Source: FEB-12 sp964503315 (lineage in GTDB: Bacteria; Zixibacteria; MSB-5A5; GN15; FEB-12). From it: DNA of 64,000 bases. Below, piece by piece: positions 35,389 through 44,645 of the stretch (positions are counted from its first letter, which is position 1; each line of letters opens with the position of its first letter). The position numbers and the translations under genes are program-made. A model generated the notes under the pieces. It was not told where the DNA came from and did no database searches. It worked only from the letters and a program-made list of their open reading frames with translations. The stretch spans positions 248,001 to 312,000 of the forward strand of contig CAZCZL010000002.1 of NCBI GenBank assembly GCA_964503315.1. The letters are read 5' to 3'.

Positions 35389-35418
35389 TTGACAAAATAG
35401 ACTCGACAAGCGAATATT
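35389..35418 (+). promoter_or_regulatory. promoter of acs
   Basis: TTGACA (35389-35394), an 18-nt spacer and AATATT (35413-35418). The -35 is perfect and the -10 matches four of six. The ATG follows at 35465 behind AAGGAG. Confidence 0.5.
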
Positions 35419-35464
35419 GTCCGGATAGTTGGACCACCCTCCCTGAGCTGAAGGAGCAATCTAC

Positions 35465-37444
35465 ATGGCGACCAAGAAGGCAGCCCCCCGCCAAGCGGTC
35501 TCGAAAACCCCGATCGACTCACTACTTCATGAATCGCGCGTTTTCAAACCTACCGCGGCATTCACCAAGCAGGCCAACGCCGGCAATGCCGCGATTTACA
35601 AGCAGGCGGACGCTGACCCGGTCAAGTTCTGGGAAGAAATGGCTTCTGAGCTTGTCTGGAAGAAGAAATGGACCAAAGGGCTGGAATGGAAAGCTCCCGA
35701 TGCCAAGTGGTTTGTCGGCGGAAAATTAAATGTCACTGAATCCTGCCTCGACCGTCATGTGCTGGTCAACGGCACTACGCGCCGCAATAAGGCAGCGCTT
35801 ATTTGGGAGGGTGAACCGGGGGACCGCCGCGTCCTCACCTACTACGACCTCTTTCGACAGGTCAACAAGTTCGCCAATGTACTGAAGAAATTCGGCGTGG
35901 GCAAAGGCGACCGAGTCGCCATTTACCTTCCAATGATTCCCGAGCTCGTCGTGTCAGTGCTGGCCTGCGCCCGCATCGGTGCGATTCACTCCGTCGTTTT
36001 TGGCGGATTCTCTCCTGAGTCGCTTCGCGACCGGATAAACGATGCCCAGGCCAAGCTACTTATCACTGCCGACGGCGGCTATCGTCGCGGCCAGATAATT
36101 CCTCTCAAGCACGACGCAGATGTCGCACTAATGGACTGCCCCTCTATTGAGAATGTGATCATCGTCAAGCGTGGGGAATTTCTTCTGCGCGTCAAAGAAG
36201 GGCGCGATCACTGGTACCACCGCCATATGCAGGACGCCGAACCGTGGTGTGAACCGGAATACATGGATGCTGAGGACCCGCTATTTATTCTCTACACGTC
36301 GGGGACGACCGGTAAGCCGAAAGGGATCATGCACACCTGCGGCGGCTATATGACGGGAGTGCATGCCACGACGAAACTGGTCTTTGACCTCAAAGATACC
36401 GATGTCTTCTGGTGCACTGCTGATGTCGGCTGGGTGACCGGTCATAGCTATGTGGTTTACGGTCCGCTGTCCAATGGCGCCACACAGGTGATTTATGAAG
36501 GCGCGCCTGATTGGCCCGACCAGGATCGTTTCTGGCAGATAGTCGAGGATAACGCAGTCTCTGTCTTCTACACTGCCCCTACTGCCATCCGCGCATTTAT
36601 GAAGTGGGGACGCCAATGGCCGGACAAGCACGATCTCTCTTCCCTACGCCTACTAGGATCTGTTGGCGAGCCGATCAATCCCGAGGCCTGGGTCTGGTAC
36701 AACGATGTTATCGGCCACGGACGCTGCCCTATTGTTGATACCTGGTGGCAGACAGAAACCGGACATATCATGATCACTCCTCTTCCCGGCCTGACAACTA
36801 CCAAGCCCGGTTCAGCGACCCGTCCATTCCCCGGGATCAGAGCGGCTATCCTCGACGAGAGCGGCAAGGAAGTCAAAGAGGGTGGCGGCTATCTGGCGAT
36901 CACTCATCCATGGCCGGGGATGCTTCGCGGGATATGGGGAGATCGTCAACGTATGATCGATACCTACTGGTCGAAATGGCCGGGCATCTACTTCCCGGGT
37001 GATGGCTCCAAGATTGACAAGGACAAGTACTACTGGATACTTGGCCGAGTTGATGATGTCATCAACACCGCCGGCCATCGGATCTCGACGATGGAAGTTG
37101 AGTCGGCGATCGTTGAGCACCCGGTCGTAGCAGAATCAGCTGTCGTCGGAATTCCGCATGAACTAAAGGGTGAATGTCTAGTCGCTTTTGTTACCTTACG
37201 CTCCGGGATGAACCAGGATGAACGGTTGCTCGGGCAACTCAGGGATCACGTCGTACGCAAGATCGGCGCTCTGGCCAAACCGGAGAAGATCATTTTCACC
37301 GCAGACCTTCCCAAAACCCGTTCAGGCAAGATCATGCGCCGACTCCTGCGAGATGTCGCTCAGGGAAAGGTGATGGGCGACACGACCACTCTCTCGGATC
37401 CCGATGTGATGAAAAAGATCAAGCGGCACTACGAAGAAGACTAG
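35465..37444 (+). CDS. acs: acetyl-CoA synthetase (AMP-forming)
   Basis: 659 residues, typical length. Adenylation motifs: YTSGTTGKPKGIMHTCGGYM (about 277), WCTADVGWVTGHSYVVYGPL, DTWWQTETGHIMITPLPG (about 425), ILGRVDDVINTAGHRIST (hinge) and KTRSGKIMRRLLRD near 620 with the catalytic lysine that is acetylated in regulated homologues. It activates acetate to acetyl-CoA through acetyl-AMP. It is monocistronic, with a promoter and possible operator upstream and a hairpin terminator downstream. A propionyl-CoA synthetase role cannot be excluded. Confidence 0.95.
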   Translation: MATKKAAPRQAVSKTPIDSLLHESRVFKPTAAFTKQANAGNAAIYKQADADPVKFWEEMASELVWKKKWTKGLEWKAPDAKWFVGGKLNVTESCLDRHVLVNGTTRRNKAALIWEGEPGDRRVLTYYDLFRQVNKFANVLKKFGVGKGDRVAIYLPMIPELVVSVLACARIGAIHSVVFGGFSPESLRDRINDAQAKLLITADGGYRRGQIIPLKHDADVALMDCPSIENVIIVKRGEFLLRVKEGRDHWYHRHMQDAEPWCEPEYMDAEDPLFILYTSGTTGKPKGIMHTCGGYMTGVHATTKLVFDLKDTDVFWCTADVGWVTGHSYVVYGPLSNGATQVIYEGAPDWPDQDRFWQIVEDNAVSVFYTAPTAIRAFMKWGRQWPDKHDLSSLRLLGSVGEPINPEAWVWYNDVIGHGRCPIVDTWWQTETGHIMITPLPGLTTTKPGSATRPFPGIRAAILDESGKEVKEGGGYLAITHPWPGMLRGIWGDRQRMIDTYWSKWPGIYFPGDGSKIDKDKYYWILGRVDDVINTAGHRISTMEVESAIVEHPVVAESAVVGIPHELKGECLVAFVTLRSGMNQDERLLGQLRDHVVRKIGALAKPEKIIFTADLPKTRSGKIMRRLLRDVAQGKVMGDTTTLSDPDVMKKIKRHYEED

Positions 37445-37468
37445 CGTTGCCGCTATAGATGCTTGTGG

Positions 37469-37500
37469 AAGGCAGTCTTTGGCGAGACTGCCTTTCACTT
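37469..37500 (+). terminator. intrinsic terminator after acs
   Basis: A 10-bp stem AAGGCAGTCT (37469-37478) with AGACTGCCTT (37485-37494), a 6-nt loop, followed by the T-rich TCACTTTGTTG. Confidence 0.75.
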
Positions 37501-37576
37501 TGTTGTCTTGCGCCGACCCACAACAACGCCTATCTTGGTCCATTATGAGTCTTGACATTCATCTGAGGGATCGTAC

Positions 37577-39886
37577 GTGAACGACGGTCAGGACAGGGAT
37601 CGCACCAAATCGGTGGCGATGGTCGCCAGTGGGACATTTGTCAATCACTATCGCGTCGAACGACTGCTCGGTGCGGGTGGCATGGGCGAAGTCTATCTTG
37701 CGGACGACACCAAACTTGGCCGCAAAGTCGCCCTCAAACTACTCCCTCTCGCGTTTTCGACCCAAGCGGACCTCAAGGCGCGCCTGCTGCGCGAGGCCCA
37801 GGCCGCGGCGATGCTCAACCATCCGAATATTATGACCGTGTACGAAGTCGGCGAATCAGATGGGCGCCTTTTCATCGCGCTGGAACATGTTGATGGCTCT
37901 CCCCTTTCTGAACTGGCCCGATCGACGAGATTCTCGGTGACGGAGGTCGAGGGGATTCTGGTGCAACTATGCGAAGGGATCGCGGAGGCGCATGACAAAG
38001 GCGTAATTCACCGGGATATCAAGCCATCAAACATCCTGCTCAGCAAACAGGGGCGCGTCAAACTGGTTGACTTCGGCCTCGCTTCGGTTGCCTCTTCCGA
38101 CCGACTCACTATTGCTGGGGCGCGGGTCGGCACTGTCGGATATATGTCACCGGAACAGATTGAGGGAGCATCAGCCAATACCCGCTCTGATATCTTTTCC
38201 CTCGGGGTGGTAGCTTATGAATTGCTGGCATCACGTAACCCGTTTCGCCGCGATGATGACGCCGCGACTTTGTATGCTTTGACAAATCATCAGCCGGAAC
38301 TGCTTCACACCGTTCGGCCCGATGTTCCTATGTCATTCTCGCTGGTCGTCGATAAGATGCTGGCTAAATCCCCTTCTGGTCGATACCAATCCGCGGCAGC
38401 GATACTGGCTGATATCAAGTCCGGCACATCAGCCCTCTCGTCGTCCGCGTCAGGTTCGGGGAGTGAAACGCCTAGACCTCCGTCCATCGCTGTTCTGCCC
38501 TTCGAGGATCTCTCCCCGACTCACAACCAAGAGTACTTCTGCGATGGCATCACCGAGGAGATCATTAGTTCGTTAAGTCGCATTCCCGGACTGCGGGTGG
38601 TCTCGCGGACATCGTCGTTTCAGTTGAAAGGGAGAGGTCTGGACATTCGGCGCATCGGTGAACAGCTTAACGTATCCTCCCTGCTGGAAGGTTCACTTCG
38701 TACCGCCGAGGGACGTCTTCGTATCACCGCCAAGCTCATCAATGTGGTCGATGGCTTTAATCTGTGGGCCGAAAAATACGACCGAGCGTCGGAGGATATT
38801 TTCGCGGTACAGGATGAGATAGCCCAATCAATAGTCGATACGCTGCGCGACCGGTTACTTGGCGTAGTCTCCGCGGATGTTCCCAAAGAACCGGCGAGAC
38901 GCCACACTGCCAATGTTGAAGCATACCACCTATACCTCCAGGGACGTTACCACTGGAACGCGCGGGACCATCAATCCGTGATCAAATCATTGGAGTACTT
39001 CCGTCGCGCGCTCGAGCTGGACCCGTCCTACGCGCTGGCCCATGTAGGACTGTCAGATTCTTACTTCATGTTGGGCGCATACTGCTTTCTCGACCCTAAA
39101 GTGGCCGTACCCGCGGCTCGCCAGTCTGCGCTCAAGGCGCTTGACCTGGATGACTCCCTGGCTGAGGCGCACACCGCCTACGCCGGACTGCTTGTTTTCT
39201 TCCACTTCGACTGGGAACAAGGAGAAGCCGAATTCAAGCGGGCATTGTCATTGAATCCGGGCTACAGCACTGCACATCAATGGTACGCCGAGATGCTCAC
39301 TTTCCGGGGTCGCTATGAAGAAGCCATTCACCATTTCGAGGCTTCCATGAGTCTTGATCCGCTTTCGCACATTCAGCCGACCATGTACGGGTATCTTCGC
39401 TCGGTCATGGGGGAATTGGAACGCAGTAATGCCCTTTATTCCCGGGCAGTCGAACTTGGTTCTCCCAATTTCAACCTATTTGGATGGTATGCCTTGAATA
39501 TGCTGGTGTTGGAACGCTTAGAGGATGCCCGAAAGCACAATCAGCGTGCGACTGAATTGGCCGGCCGGAACACGTTCCCACTCATGGTAGACGCCTACAT
39601 TGCCCGGCAGGAGGGCCAGCCCGAACTCGCGATTCAGATCGTCAACAGGTTGGAGGAACGGGCCATGACCGAGTTCATCCCGCCAATCTATCTTTACATA
39701 ATGCACCACGAGTTTGGCGATCGTTCGCACGCCTATTCTTGGTTGGAGAGGGCACGCGAAACTCGCGATGTTGAGTTGCTTTTTATCCTCCATCCGATCT
39801 TTAAGAATGCGGCTTCAGATCCAAAGTGTAAGGCTGTGTTGGATCGGTTTGGCATTCGATCCCATATTATCCCCCCCGGATCCTGA
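37577..39886 (+). CDS. serine/threonine protein kinase with TolB-like and TPR domains
   Basis: 769 residues from a GTG start. Kinase domain about 20-290: GAGGMGEVYLA, VALKLL lysine, HRDIKPSNILL (about 145), DFGLAS and TVGYMSPEQIEG. Then a TolB-N-like domain at about 302-420 (SIAVLPFEDLSPTHNQEYFC, DGITEEIISSLSRIPGLRVV), also found next to adenylate cyclases. TPR-type helical repeats cover about 448-755 (ALELDPSYALAHVGLSDSYF, ALSLNPGYSTAHQWYAEML). No transmembrane helix is seen, so it is probably cytoplasmic. The TPR part likely binds protein partners. The signal and targets are unknown. Confidence 0.9.
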   Translation: MNDGQDRDRTKSVAMVASGTFVNHYRVERLLGAGGMGEVYLADDTKLGRKVALKLLPLAFSTQADLKARLLREAQAAAMLNHPNIMTVYEVGESDGRLFIALEHVDGSPLSELARSTRFSVTEVEGILVQLCEGIAEAHDKGVIHRDIKPSNILLSKQGRVKLVDFGLASVASSDRLTIAGARVGTVGYMSPEQIEGASANTRSDIFSLGVVAYELLASRNPFRRDDDAATLYALTNHQPELLHTVRPDVPMSFSLVVDKMLAKSPSGRYQSAAAILADIKSGTSALSSSASGSGSETPRPPSIAVLPFEDLSPTHNQEYFCDGITEEIISSLSRIPGLRVVSRTSSFQLKGRGLDIRRIGEQLNVSSLLEGSLRTAEGRLRITAKLINVVDGFNLWAEKYDRASEDIFAVQDEIAQSIVDTLRDRLLGVVSADVPKEPARRHTANVEAYHLYLQGRYHWNARDHQSVIKSLEYFRRALELDPSYALAHVGLSDSYFMLGAYCFLDPKVAVPAARQSALKALDLDDSLAEAHTAYAGLLVFFHFDWEQGEAEFKRALSLNPGYSTAHQWYAEMLTFRGRYEEAIHHFEASMSLDPLSHIQPTMYGYLRSVMGELERSNALYSRAVELGSPNFNLFGWYALNMLVLERLEDARKHNQRATELAGRNTFPLMVDAYIARQEGQPELAIQIVNRLEERAMTEFIPPIYLYIMHHEFGDRSHAYSWLERARETRDVELLFILHPIFKNAASDPKCKAVLDRFGIRSHIIPPGS

Positions 39887-39924
39887 GGCTCATTCCAAAG
39901 ACGAAAACACAGTCGACCTGAATC

Positions 39925-40407
39925 TTACTCCTTCAGGTTGAGTCGCATGACTATCGACTTACGTTTGTAGGGAAGCGGACCGATCTCATCGAGTCCCACT
40001 TCATGGAACCCCATGCCGTTGTAGAGCGCATTCGCGGCTTCAAGCGATGTACTTGTCGCCAGGACCAGCGTTTCGGCACCAAGTAACCGTGCCTTGGCAA
40101 TTGCCGCTTCAGTCAGTTTCCGACCGATCCCTTTCCCCCTGTAGGATCGCTCCACTCCCATCTTGGCCAACTCGTACTTGGCAGCAGTATGCTTGATCAG
40201 GGCGCATGTCCCGACTATCTCGTTGTTTATGGCAGCAAACAGCACGACCCCGCCATGCGCGATTATTTCGCCATAGGGGTCTTCGAGAACGATCCGGTCA
40301 TACGGTTCGACCGTAAAGAACTCCTCCAGCCACTCCTGATTGATCTCCTTGAAGTACCGGGCGTACTTCGGCTTGAATTCGAGGATCTCGATTGTTGGTG
40401 TCTGCAT
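39925..40407 (-). CDS. GNAT-family N-acetyltransferase
   Basis: 160 residues. Acetyl-CoA-binding motif A is visible as ELAKMGVERSYRGKGIGRKL (R-x-x-G-x-G), then ATSTSLEAANALYNGMGFHE, the usual motif B with the Tyr-Asn before GF. It transfers acetyl from acetyl-CoA to an amine; the substrate is unknown. It is convergent with the kinase gene and 88 nt downstream of the cupin gene. Confidence 0.85.
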   Translation of the reverse strand: MQTPTIEILEFKPKYARYFKEINQEWLEEFFTVEPYDRIVLEDPYGEIIAHGGVVLFAAINNEIVGTCALIKHTAAKYELAKMGVERSYRGKGIGRKLTEAAIAKARLLGAETLVLATSTSLEAANALYNGMGFHEVGLDEIGPLPYKRKSIVMRLNLKE

Positions 40408-40495
40408 GCTGATCAGCCTACTGTGAAGTGAGTATCTCTGGCAACAATTCTATCTCCGGCCATTTTTCGGAGCAAGCCCATTTCTTGCTTTCCTG

Positions 40496-40864
40496 TCAGA
40501 GCCGCTCGAGGTCATTTGGCTCAACCGTAATCTCGTTAACGACATTTCCCGTGTTCCGTGTACTTGCCGGCTCGAAGAGCAGAATCTGGCACAACTCTCC
40601 AGCCACGGGCTTGTGCTCTACACCGCGGGGCACAATGCAGTACTCTCCCTTTTTGCAGCATACAATTCCATCTCTCAGATGAATCTCCATCTCCCCTTCG
40701 ATCACCAGAAATAGCTCGTCTTCTTCTTCATGAAAATGCCAGACATACTCCCCCTGCAATTTGACAACTTTCACATACTGGCCATTCAGTTCGCCGATCA
40801 CTTTTGGCGACCAGAGTTCATCAAATGACGCCAGCTTCTCTGTAATACTTACTTTGGTTAGCAC
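40496..40864 (-). CDS. cupin-domain protein
   Basis: 122 residues forming a single cupin barrel. Metal motif 1 is YVWHFHEEEDELFLVIEGEM (two His and Glu), motif 2 is YCIVPRGVEHKPVA (His). Such proteins bind a metal and may be dioxygenases, isomerases or sensors; nothing here fixes which. It lies between acyl-CoA dehydrogenase and the GNAT gene, separated from the former by a hairpin. Confidence 0.85.
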   Translation of the reverse strand: MLTKVSITEKLASFDELWSPKVIGELNGQYVKVVKLQGEYVWHFHEEEDELFLVIEGEMEIHLRDGIVCCKKGEYCIVPRGVEHKPVAGELCQILLFEPASTRNTGNVVNEITVEPNDLERL

Positions 40865-40884
40865 TTTAGTCTCTCAAATGTGAA

Positions 40885-40906
40885 CGGCAGACGTTGCCGT
40901 CTGCCG
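40885..40906 (-). terminator. hairpin after the acyl-CoA dehydrogenase gene
   Basis: A 9-bp stem CGGCAGACG (40885-40893) with CGTCTGCCG (40898-40906) and a 4-nt loop. The tail on the minus strand (TTCACATTTG) is a weak U-run. Confidence 0.55.
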
Positions 40907-40945
40907 CATCTCCCTGGGCCATCCGCCCGGTAATCAATTATTCGC

Positions 40946-42106
40946 TCAGCTTATGGCCGCGGCATATTCCTTTAACACTTCACGCGCTATCACGATGCGT
41001 TGAACTTCATTCGTTCCCTCAAATATCTCACATAAGCGGACATCTCGGTAGATCCGTTCAACATTGTACTCATGGGTGTACCCATAGCCACCCAAGATCT
41101 GGATTGCCTGGTGGGCGATCTCAGTACCAACCTCAGAGGCGTACATTTTGGCTATAGCCGCATCCTTGGCCACTGGCTGACCAGAATCCTTCTTCCAGGC
41201 CGCTTCATAGGTTACCATGCGGGCCGCATGGAGTTTGGCCTGCATTTCCGCCAGTTTGAACTGAATCCCCTGAAAATCCGAAAGAGGTTTGCCGAATTGC
41301 TTGCGTTCCTGAGCATACCGGGCCGCAATCTCGAACGCCCGCTGCGCCATTCCGACCGATTGTGCCCCGACCGATATCCGCCCATGGTTCAGAGTTTCCA
41401 TCGCGATATTGAATCCACGGCCGACATCACCAATCCGGTTGACTTTAGGTACCCTATAGTCGGTGAAGATGAGCTCGGCGGTCGGAGAGGCTTTGTACCC
41501 CATCTTGACTTCGTTCTTACCAACCGCAAATCCCTGTTTGTCAGCCTCCACTATGAAGGCCGCTATCCCTTTGGTTTTGAGAGACTTATCCACGGTGGCG
41601 AAAACTATTACGAAGTCGGCTATCGACCCATGGGTTACCCAGAGTTTGGTCCCGTTCAGCACATATGAGTCACCATCATCTGTAGCCTGAAGGGTTAGTG
41701 ACGCCGCATCCGAGCCGGCACCTGATTCGGACAGCGAATACGCCGCGAACTTCTCCCCCGCGCATACCGGCGGCAAGTACTTCTTCTTCTGCTCCTCAGT
41801 GCCCGCCTCAAGAATTGGCATTGCAAACAGCGAGCCATGCACCGCGGCGACTAACGCGTGTGATGCGCACCCACGCGCCAGCTCTTCAATCGATATGGTA
41901 TAAGCGAGATTATCCAGACCTGCCCCACCGTACTCCTCAGGGACTTTGACGCCCATCAACCCCAGATCAGCCATCTCCTTGACCAACGCACTGTCAAGTT
42001 TGGCGTTATGGTCAAACTCACCCGCGCGCGGGAAAAGCTTCTCGTCGGCAAACCGACGTGCAACGTCACGGACATAGCTTTGCTCTTCTGATGAATTGAA
42101 ATCCAT
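40946..42106 (-). CDS. acyl-CoA dehydrogenase
   Basis: 386 residues, standard length. FAD and substrate motifs: KFAAYSLSESGAGSDAASLT, VLNGTKLWVTHGS, the catalytic-base region ending in CEIFEGTNEVQRIVIAREVL, and QILGGYGYTHEYNVERIYRD. It dehydrogenates an acyl-CoA at the alpha-beta carbons and passes electrons to ETF. The glutamate of YEGTNE-type blocks is present as FEGTNE, like short- and medium-chain enzymes. Chain length cannot be told. It is monocistronic or weakly linked to the cupin gene. Confidence 0.93.
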   Translation of the reverse strand: MDFNSSEEQSYVRDVARRFADEKLFPRAGEFDHNAKLDSALVKEMADLGLMGVKVPEEYGGAGLDNLAYTISIEELARGCASHALVAAVHGSLFAMPILEAGTEEQKKKYLPPVCAGEKFAAYSLSESGAGSDAASLTLQATDDGDSYVLNGTKLWVTHGSIADFVIVFATVDKSLKTKGIAAFIVEADKQGFAVGKNEVKMGYKASPTAELIFTDYRVPKVNRIGDVGRGFNIAMETLNHGRISVGAQSVGMAQRAFEIAARYAQERKQFGKPLSDFQGIQFKLAEMQAKLHAARMVTYEAAWKKDSGQPVAKDAAIAKMYASEVGTEIAHQAIQILGGYGYTHEYNVERIYRDVRLCEIFEGTNEVQRIVIAREVLKEYAAAIS

Positions 42107-42211
42107 TACCCGATCCTCAAGTAGTGTGATAATATCATGCCCTAAAAGTAGGCAGATTTCGTATTGAAGAAAAGAGGATTTTTTTACCCAATTTAGGTTG
42201 CTTTATCCATC

Positions 42212-43018
42212 CTATGCCCGGATTGCCGCCCGCTTCCTCTGAATCAAGTATATCGCAAGTCCAAGCAGGAAAAGCCCAAAGGAAATCACCTGGTTATATG
42301 TGATGTCTGACCCGCCAAGGTTAAACGTCATCTCGGACTCGTACCATCGCAGATTCTCAATCAGATACCGGAAGACTGCCTCTACCATAAAGACAATGGC
42401 AACTGCCTGACCTATGAAACTCCGGTGTTTGATGACGTAGTGCAAGAGGATGAACAGCCCTATTCCGTACAGCGAACTGTATATCTGTGTCGGGTGCAGA
42501 TGAGCGCTGCCAAAAACATAATGCGGGATAGAACCTTCTGGAAATGACACACCCCACGGAAGATCCGTCGGAACCCCAAAACAGCATCCGTTTAGGAAGC
42601 ACCCAATACGCGTAATACCTAGTCCTAGGCCAAGAGTTGGTGCGAAATAGTCGAAAGTATCCAGAATGCTCATCTTCTTCATGCGGCAGTACAGTGCCGC
42701 CGATCCCACCGCGAGCAAGACGCCGCCATACAAATTGAGTCCAGCGATCCCGACATACCCGGAATCGGAAAACGGATTGAAGACCGCGGACCAGCGACCG
42801 GCAAATTCCTCAAGATGGAACAGCACGTAGAAAAGCCGCGCGCCGACCACGCCGAAGAAGATCATATAGGACGCCACAGTCAGGAATGGGTCAAATGGTT
42901 TACCGTCGCGATCGGCCATCTTCTTGATATACAGCACACCGAACAGGAACGACAGGGCCAGTAACAGCCCATACGAACGTATCGGGATCGGTCCTACATG
43001 AAACAGTTCAGGATACAT
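42212..43018 (-). CDS. lgt: prolipoprotein diacylglyceryl transferase
   Basis: 268 residues with about seven membrane helices. Family motifs: GPIPIRSYGLLLALSFL, RLFYVLFHLEEFAGRW, ITRIGCFLNGCCFGVPTD (the Arg and Asn of the Lgt signature) and HPTQIYSSLYGIGLF. The H-G-G-L block of E. coli Lgt is YGGVL here, a variant I believe is common in other lineages. It attaches diacylglycerol to the lipobox cysteine of lipoproteins such as that encoded at 53474. Its start overlaps the PAP2 gene by 11 nt. Confidence 0.95.
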   Translation of the reverse strand: MYPELFHVGPIPIRSYGLLLALSFLFGVLYIKKMADRDGKPFDPFLTVASYMIFFGVVGARLFYVLFHLEEFAGRWSAVFNPFSDSGYVGIAGLNLYGGVLLAVGSAALYCRMKKMSILDTFDYFAPTLGLGLGITRIGCFLNGCCFGVPTDLPWGVSFPEGSIPHYVFGSAHLHPTQIYSSLYGIGLFILLHYVIKHRSFIGQAVAIVFMVEAVFRYLIENLRWYESEMTFNLGGSDITYNQVISFGLFLLGLAIYLIQRKRAAIRA

Positions 43019-43937
43019 TGTGCACCTTTATTGGAATATTCTTAACCGCATCCGCGGATACTTCCTCGCTTGACGGCCAGAATCGGTTCACTATCCAGAG
43101 TGCGACGACCGCAATTATACTCCCGACGACCACGTCGGTTACATAATGATATCTCCCCCAGACGGTGCCAAGAGCCATGCCCAGATTGAGCAACGCCGTA
43201 ACCCACCCCAGCGGCTTTGCGATCTTGAAGAAATAGACCATCACGATGATCGCGACGGCCACATGGGTCGAGGGCACACATCCTCCCCTGACCGACCCCT
43301 TGGCCTGGACCAGTTCCACAATCTGTCGGAAAAAGGGGCCTTCCACCGCGTGAATATACTGGTCCGCGTAATGCCACCGAGGTCCCTCGACTGGATACAG
43401 AAAAAACAGCATGTACCCGACGAAGAACGTCAGGCTGATCGCCGCCAACGACTGACGAATCATCGCGTCTTTCTTCCAGATGAACAATGGGATCAACAGC
43501 GCCGGAAGCATCAGGTAATAACTGAAATAACTTCCCATCAATATCTCGGTGATCCAGAGATTGGGCAGAAATCTATCAATGTACTGCGATGGCTCGAATC
43601 CTAGTATTGCCTGCTCGAAGCCGCTCAGCCGGCTGTCCATGAACCGGTCATGCAGCAGAAACATCATGCCGCCAGTCATCCGATAGAATGCGGTGAAGAA
43701 AATGGCCGGATACAGCAGCCGTACGAACCGCGCGACCGTGGACTGTTTTTCTCCAAAGATCCTCACTATCAGCAGCACGAGAGCAAGTACACCAACATAG
43801 AACAGTAACTCGTCCGCATATTCTCCCAACGGTCGACCAAACAAAAGCAGCAAACCAGTCATCAATGCGCAATATCCCATGATGATCCAGTCGACCGGAT
43901 AGACGGCATGGCGAAAGAGCTTATTCATCGTCGCCAT
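43008..43937 (-). CDS. PAP2-superfamily phosphatase/phosphotransferase, integral membrane
   Basis: 309 residues from ATG 43937 (MATMNKLFRHAVYPVDWI), preceded by GGAGGAG. Codons further upstream lie inside rsmI and are basic non-membrane sequence. About six helices. PAP2 motifs: GPRWHYAD in loop 1, GCVPSTHVAVAIIV (PSxH) and GRYHYVTDVVVGSII with the second catalytic His and its Asp. The form resembles the inositolphosphotransferase branch. It probably acts on lipid phosphates on the outer face of the inner membrane. It overlaps rsmI by 17 nt and lgt by 11 nt. Confidence 0.85.
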   Translation of the reverse strand: MATMNKLFRHAVYPVDWIIMGYCALMTGLLLLFGRPLGEYADELLFYVGVLALVLLIVRIFGEKQSTVARFVRLLYPAIFFTAFYRMTGGMMFLLHDRFMDSRLSGFEQAILGFEPSQYIDRFLPNLWITEILMGSYFSYYLMLPALLIPLFIWKKDAMIRQSLAAISLTFFVGYMLFFLYPVEGPRWHYADQYIHAVEGPFFRQIVELVQAKGSVRGGCVPSTHVAVAIIVMVYFFKIAKPLGWVTALLNLGMALGTVWGRYHYVTDVVVGSIIAVVALWIVNRFWPSSEEVSADAVKNIPIKVHNVS

Positions 43938-44643
43938 CCGACTCCTCCGCTTTTCCCGAATCTGGGCACCCTGCCACCACAAGTACAACCTCTCCCTTAA
44001 CACTTTCGCCGATCTTTGACAATATCTCGCTGATCGAACCACGGATGAACTGCTCGAATTTTTTGCTTATCTCCCGCGCTAGACAGGCCTGGCGATCTCC
44101 GAACACCTCCAGCATAGCGGTCAAACTCTGCCGCACGCGGTGAGGTGACTCGTAGAAGATAATGGTGTGCTCGAAATCTCGCAGTTTCTCCAACCTGCGC
44201 TTTCGTGCGCCTGACTTGTGAGAAAGAAATCCTTCAAAGAGAAAGCGGTCGGTCGGCAGACCCGATGCCGTCAGTGCCGGTAAAAGTGCGCTCGCCCCAG
44301 GTAAGGGGACTATCTCTACGCCTTCACTCAAGGCCGCCCGCACTATCCTATACGCAGGGTCCGAAATGCCTGGGGTCCCGGCATCGGTAATAACGGCTAC
44401 TGAGTGCCCTTGCTTCAGAAGTTCCAAAAGTTGGAGCGCACGGCTCCGCTCATTGAATTCATGATACGAAACCAGTCGTTTCTTGATACCGAACTTAGAA
44501 AGCAGATTTCCGCTGGTCCGCGTGTCTTCGCATGCAACCACTTCAACCTCTTTAAGGATCTCCAACGCGCGTGACGTCATATCTGCCAGATTTCCAATAG
44601 GCGTCGGCACCAGGTAGAGCTTTCCTTTATCGATCGTATTCAT
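43921..44643 (-). CDS. rsmI: 16S rRNA (cytidine1402-2'-O)-methyltransferase
   Basis: 240 residues. Starts GKLYLVPTPIGNLADMTSRA, with VACEDTRTSGNLLSKFGIKK, AVITDAGTPGISDPAYRIVR and FEGFLSHKSGARKRRLE: the RsmI/tetrapyrrole-methylase-like pattern. It 2'-O-methylates C1402 in the decoding centre. The C-terminal tail is short and acidic. It starts 2 nt after nadE stops and overlaps the PAP2 gene. Confidence 0.96.
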   Translation of the reverse strand: MNTIDKGKLYLVPTPIGNLADMTSRALEILKEVEVVACEDTRTSGNLLSKFGIKKRLVSYHEFNERSRALQLLELLKQGHSVAVITDAGTPGISDPAYRIVRAALSEGVEIVPLPGASALLPALTASGLPTDRFLFEGFLSHKSGARKRRLEKLRDFEHTIIFYESPHRVRQSLTAMLEVFGDRQACLAREISKKFEQFIRGSISEILSKIGESVKGEVVLVVAGCPDSGKAEESDGDDE

Positions 44644-44645
44644 GA

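Larger units (their letters stand above)
34807..35464. other. 658-bp divergent intergenic region between the giant gene and acs
   Basis: No convincing gene. It holds a minus-strand promoter (35002-35029), a plus-strand promoter (35389-35418) and an 18-bp dyad (35336-35353). Base composition is more AT-rich than its flanks. The one long open frame (35158-35400, plus) shows no protein-like character. Confidence 0.6.

Noticed and set aside
35158..35400. 80-codon plus-strand frame upstream of acs
   Set aside because: It overlaps the acs promoter and the dyad, has no ribosome site, and the translation has no protein-like character.
39916..39938. 7-bp inverted repeat at the convergent ends of the kinase and GNAT genes as a terminator
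   Set aside because: The loop contains the GNAT stop codon and no U-run follows on either strand.
42212..43018. Loss of the H-G-G-L histidine in Lgt (YGG here) as a broken enzyme
   Set aside because: As far as I recall, Y-G-G variants occur in Lgt of several lineages, and the Arg/Asn signature and other motifs are intact.
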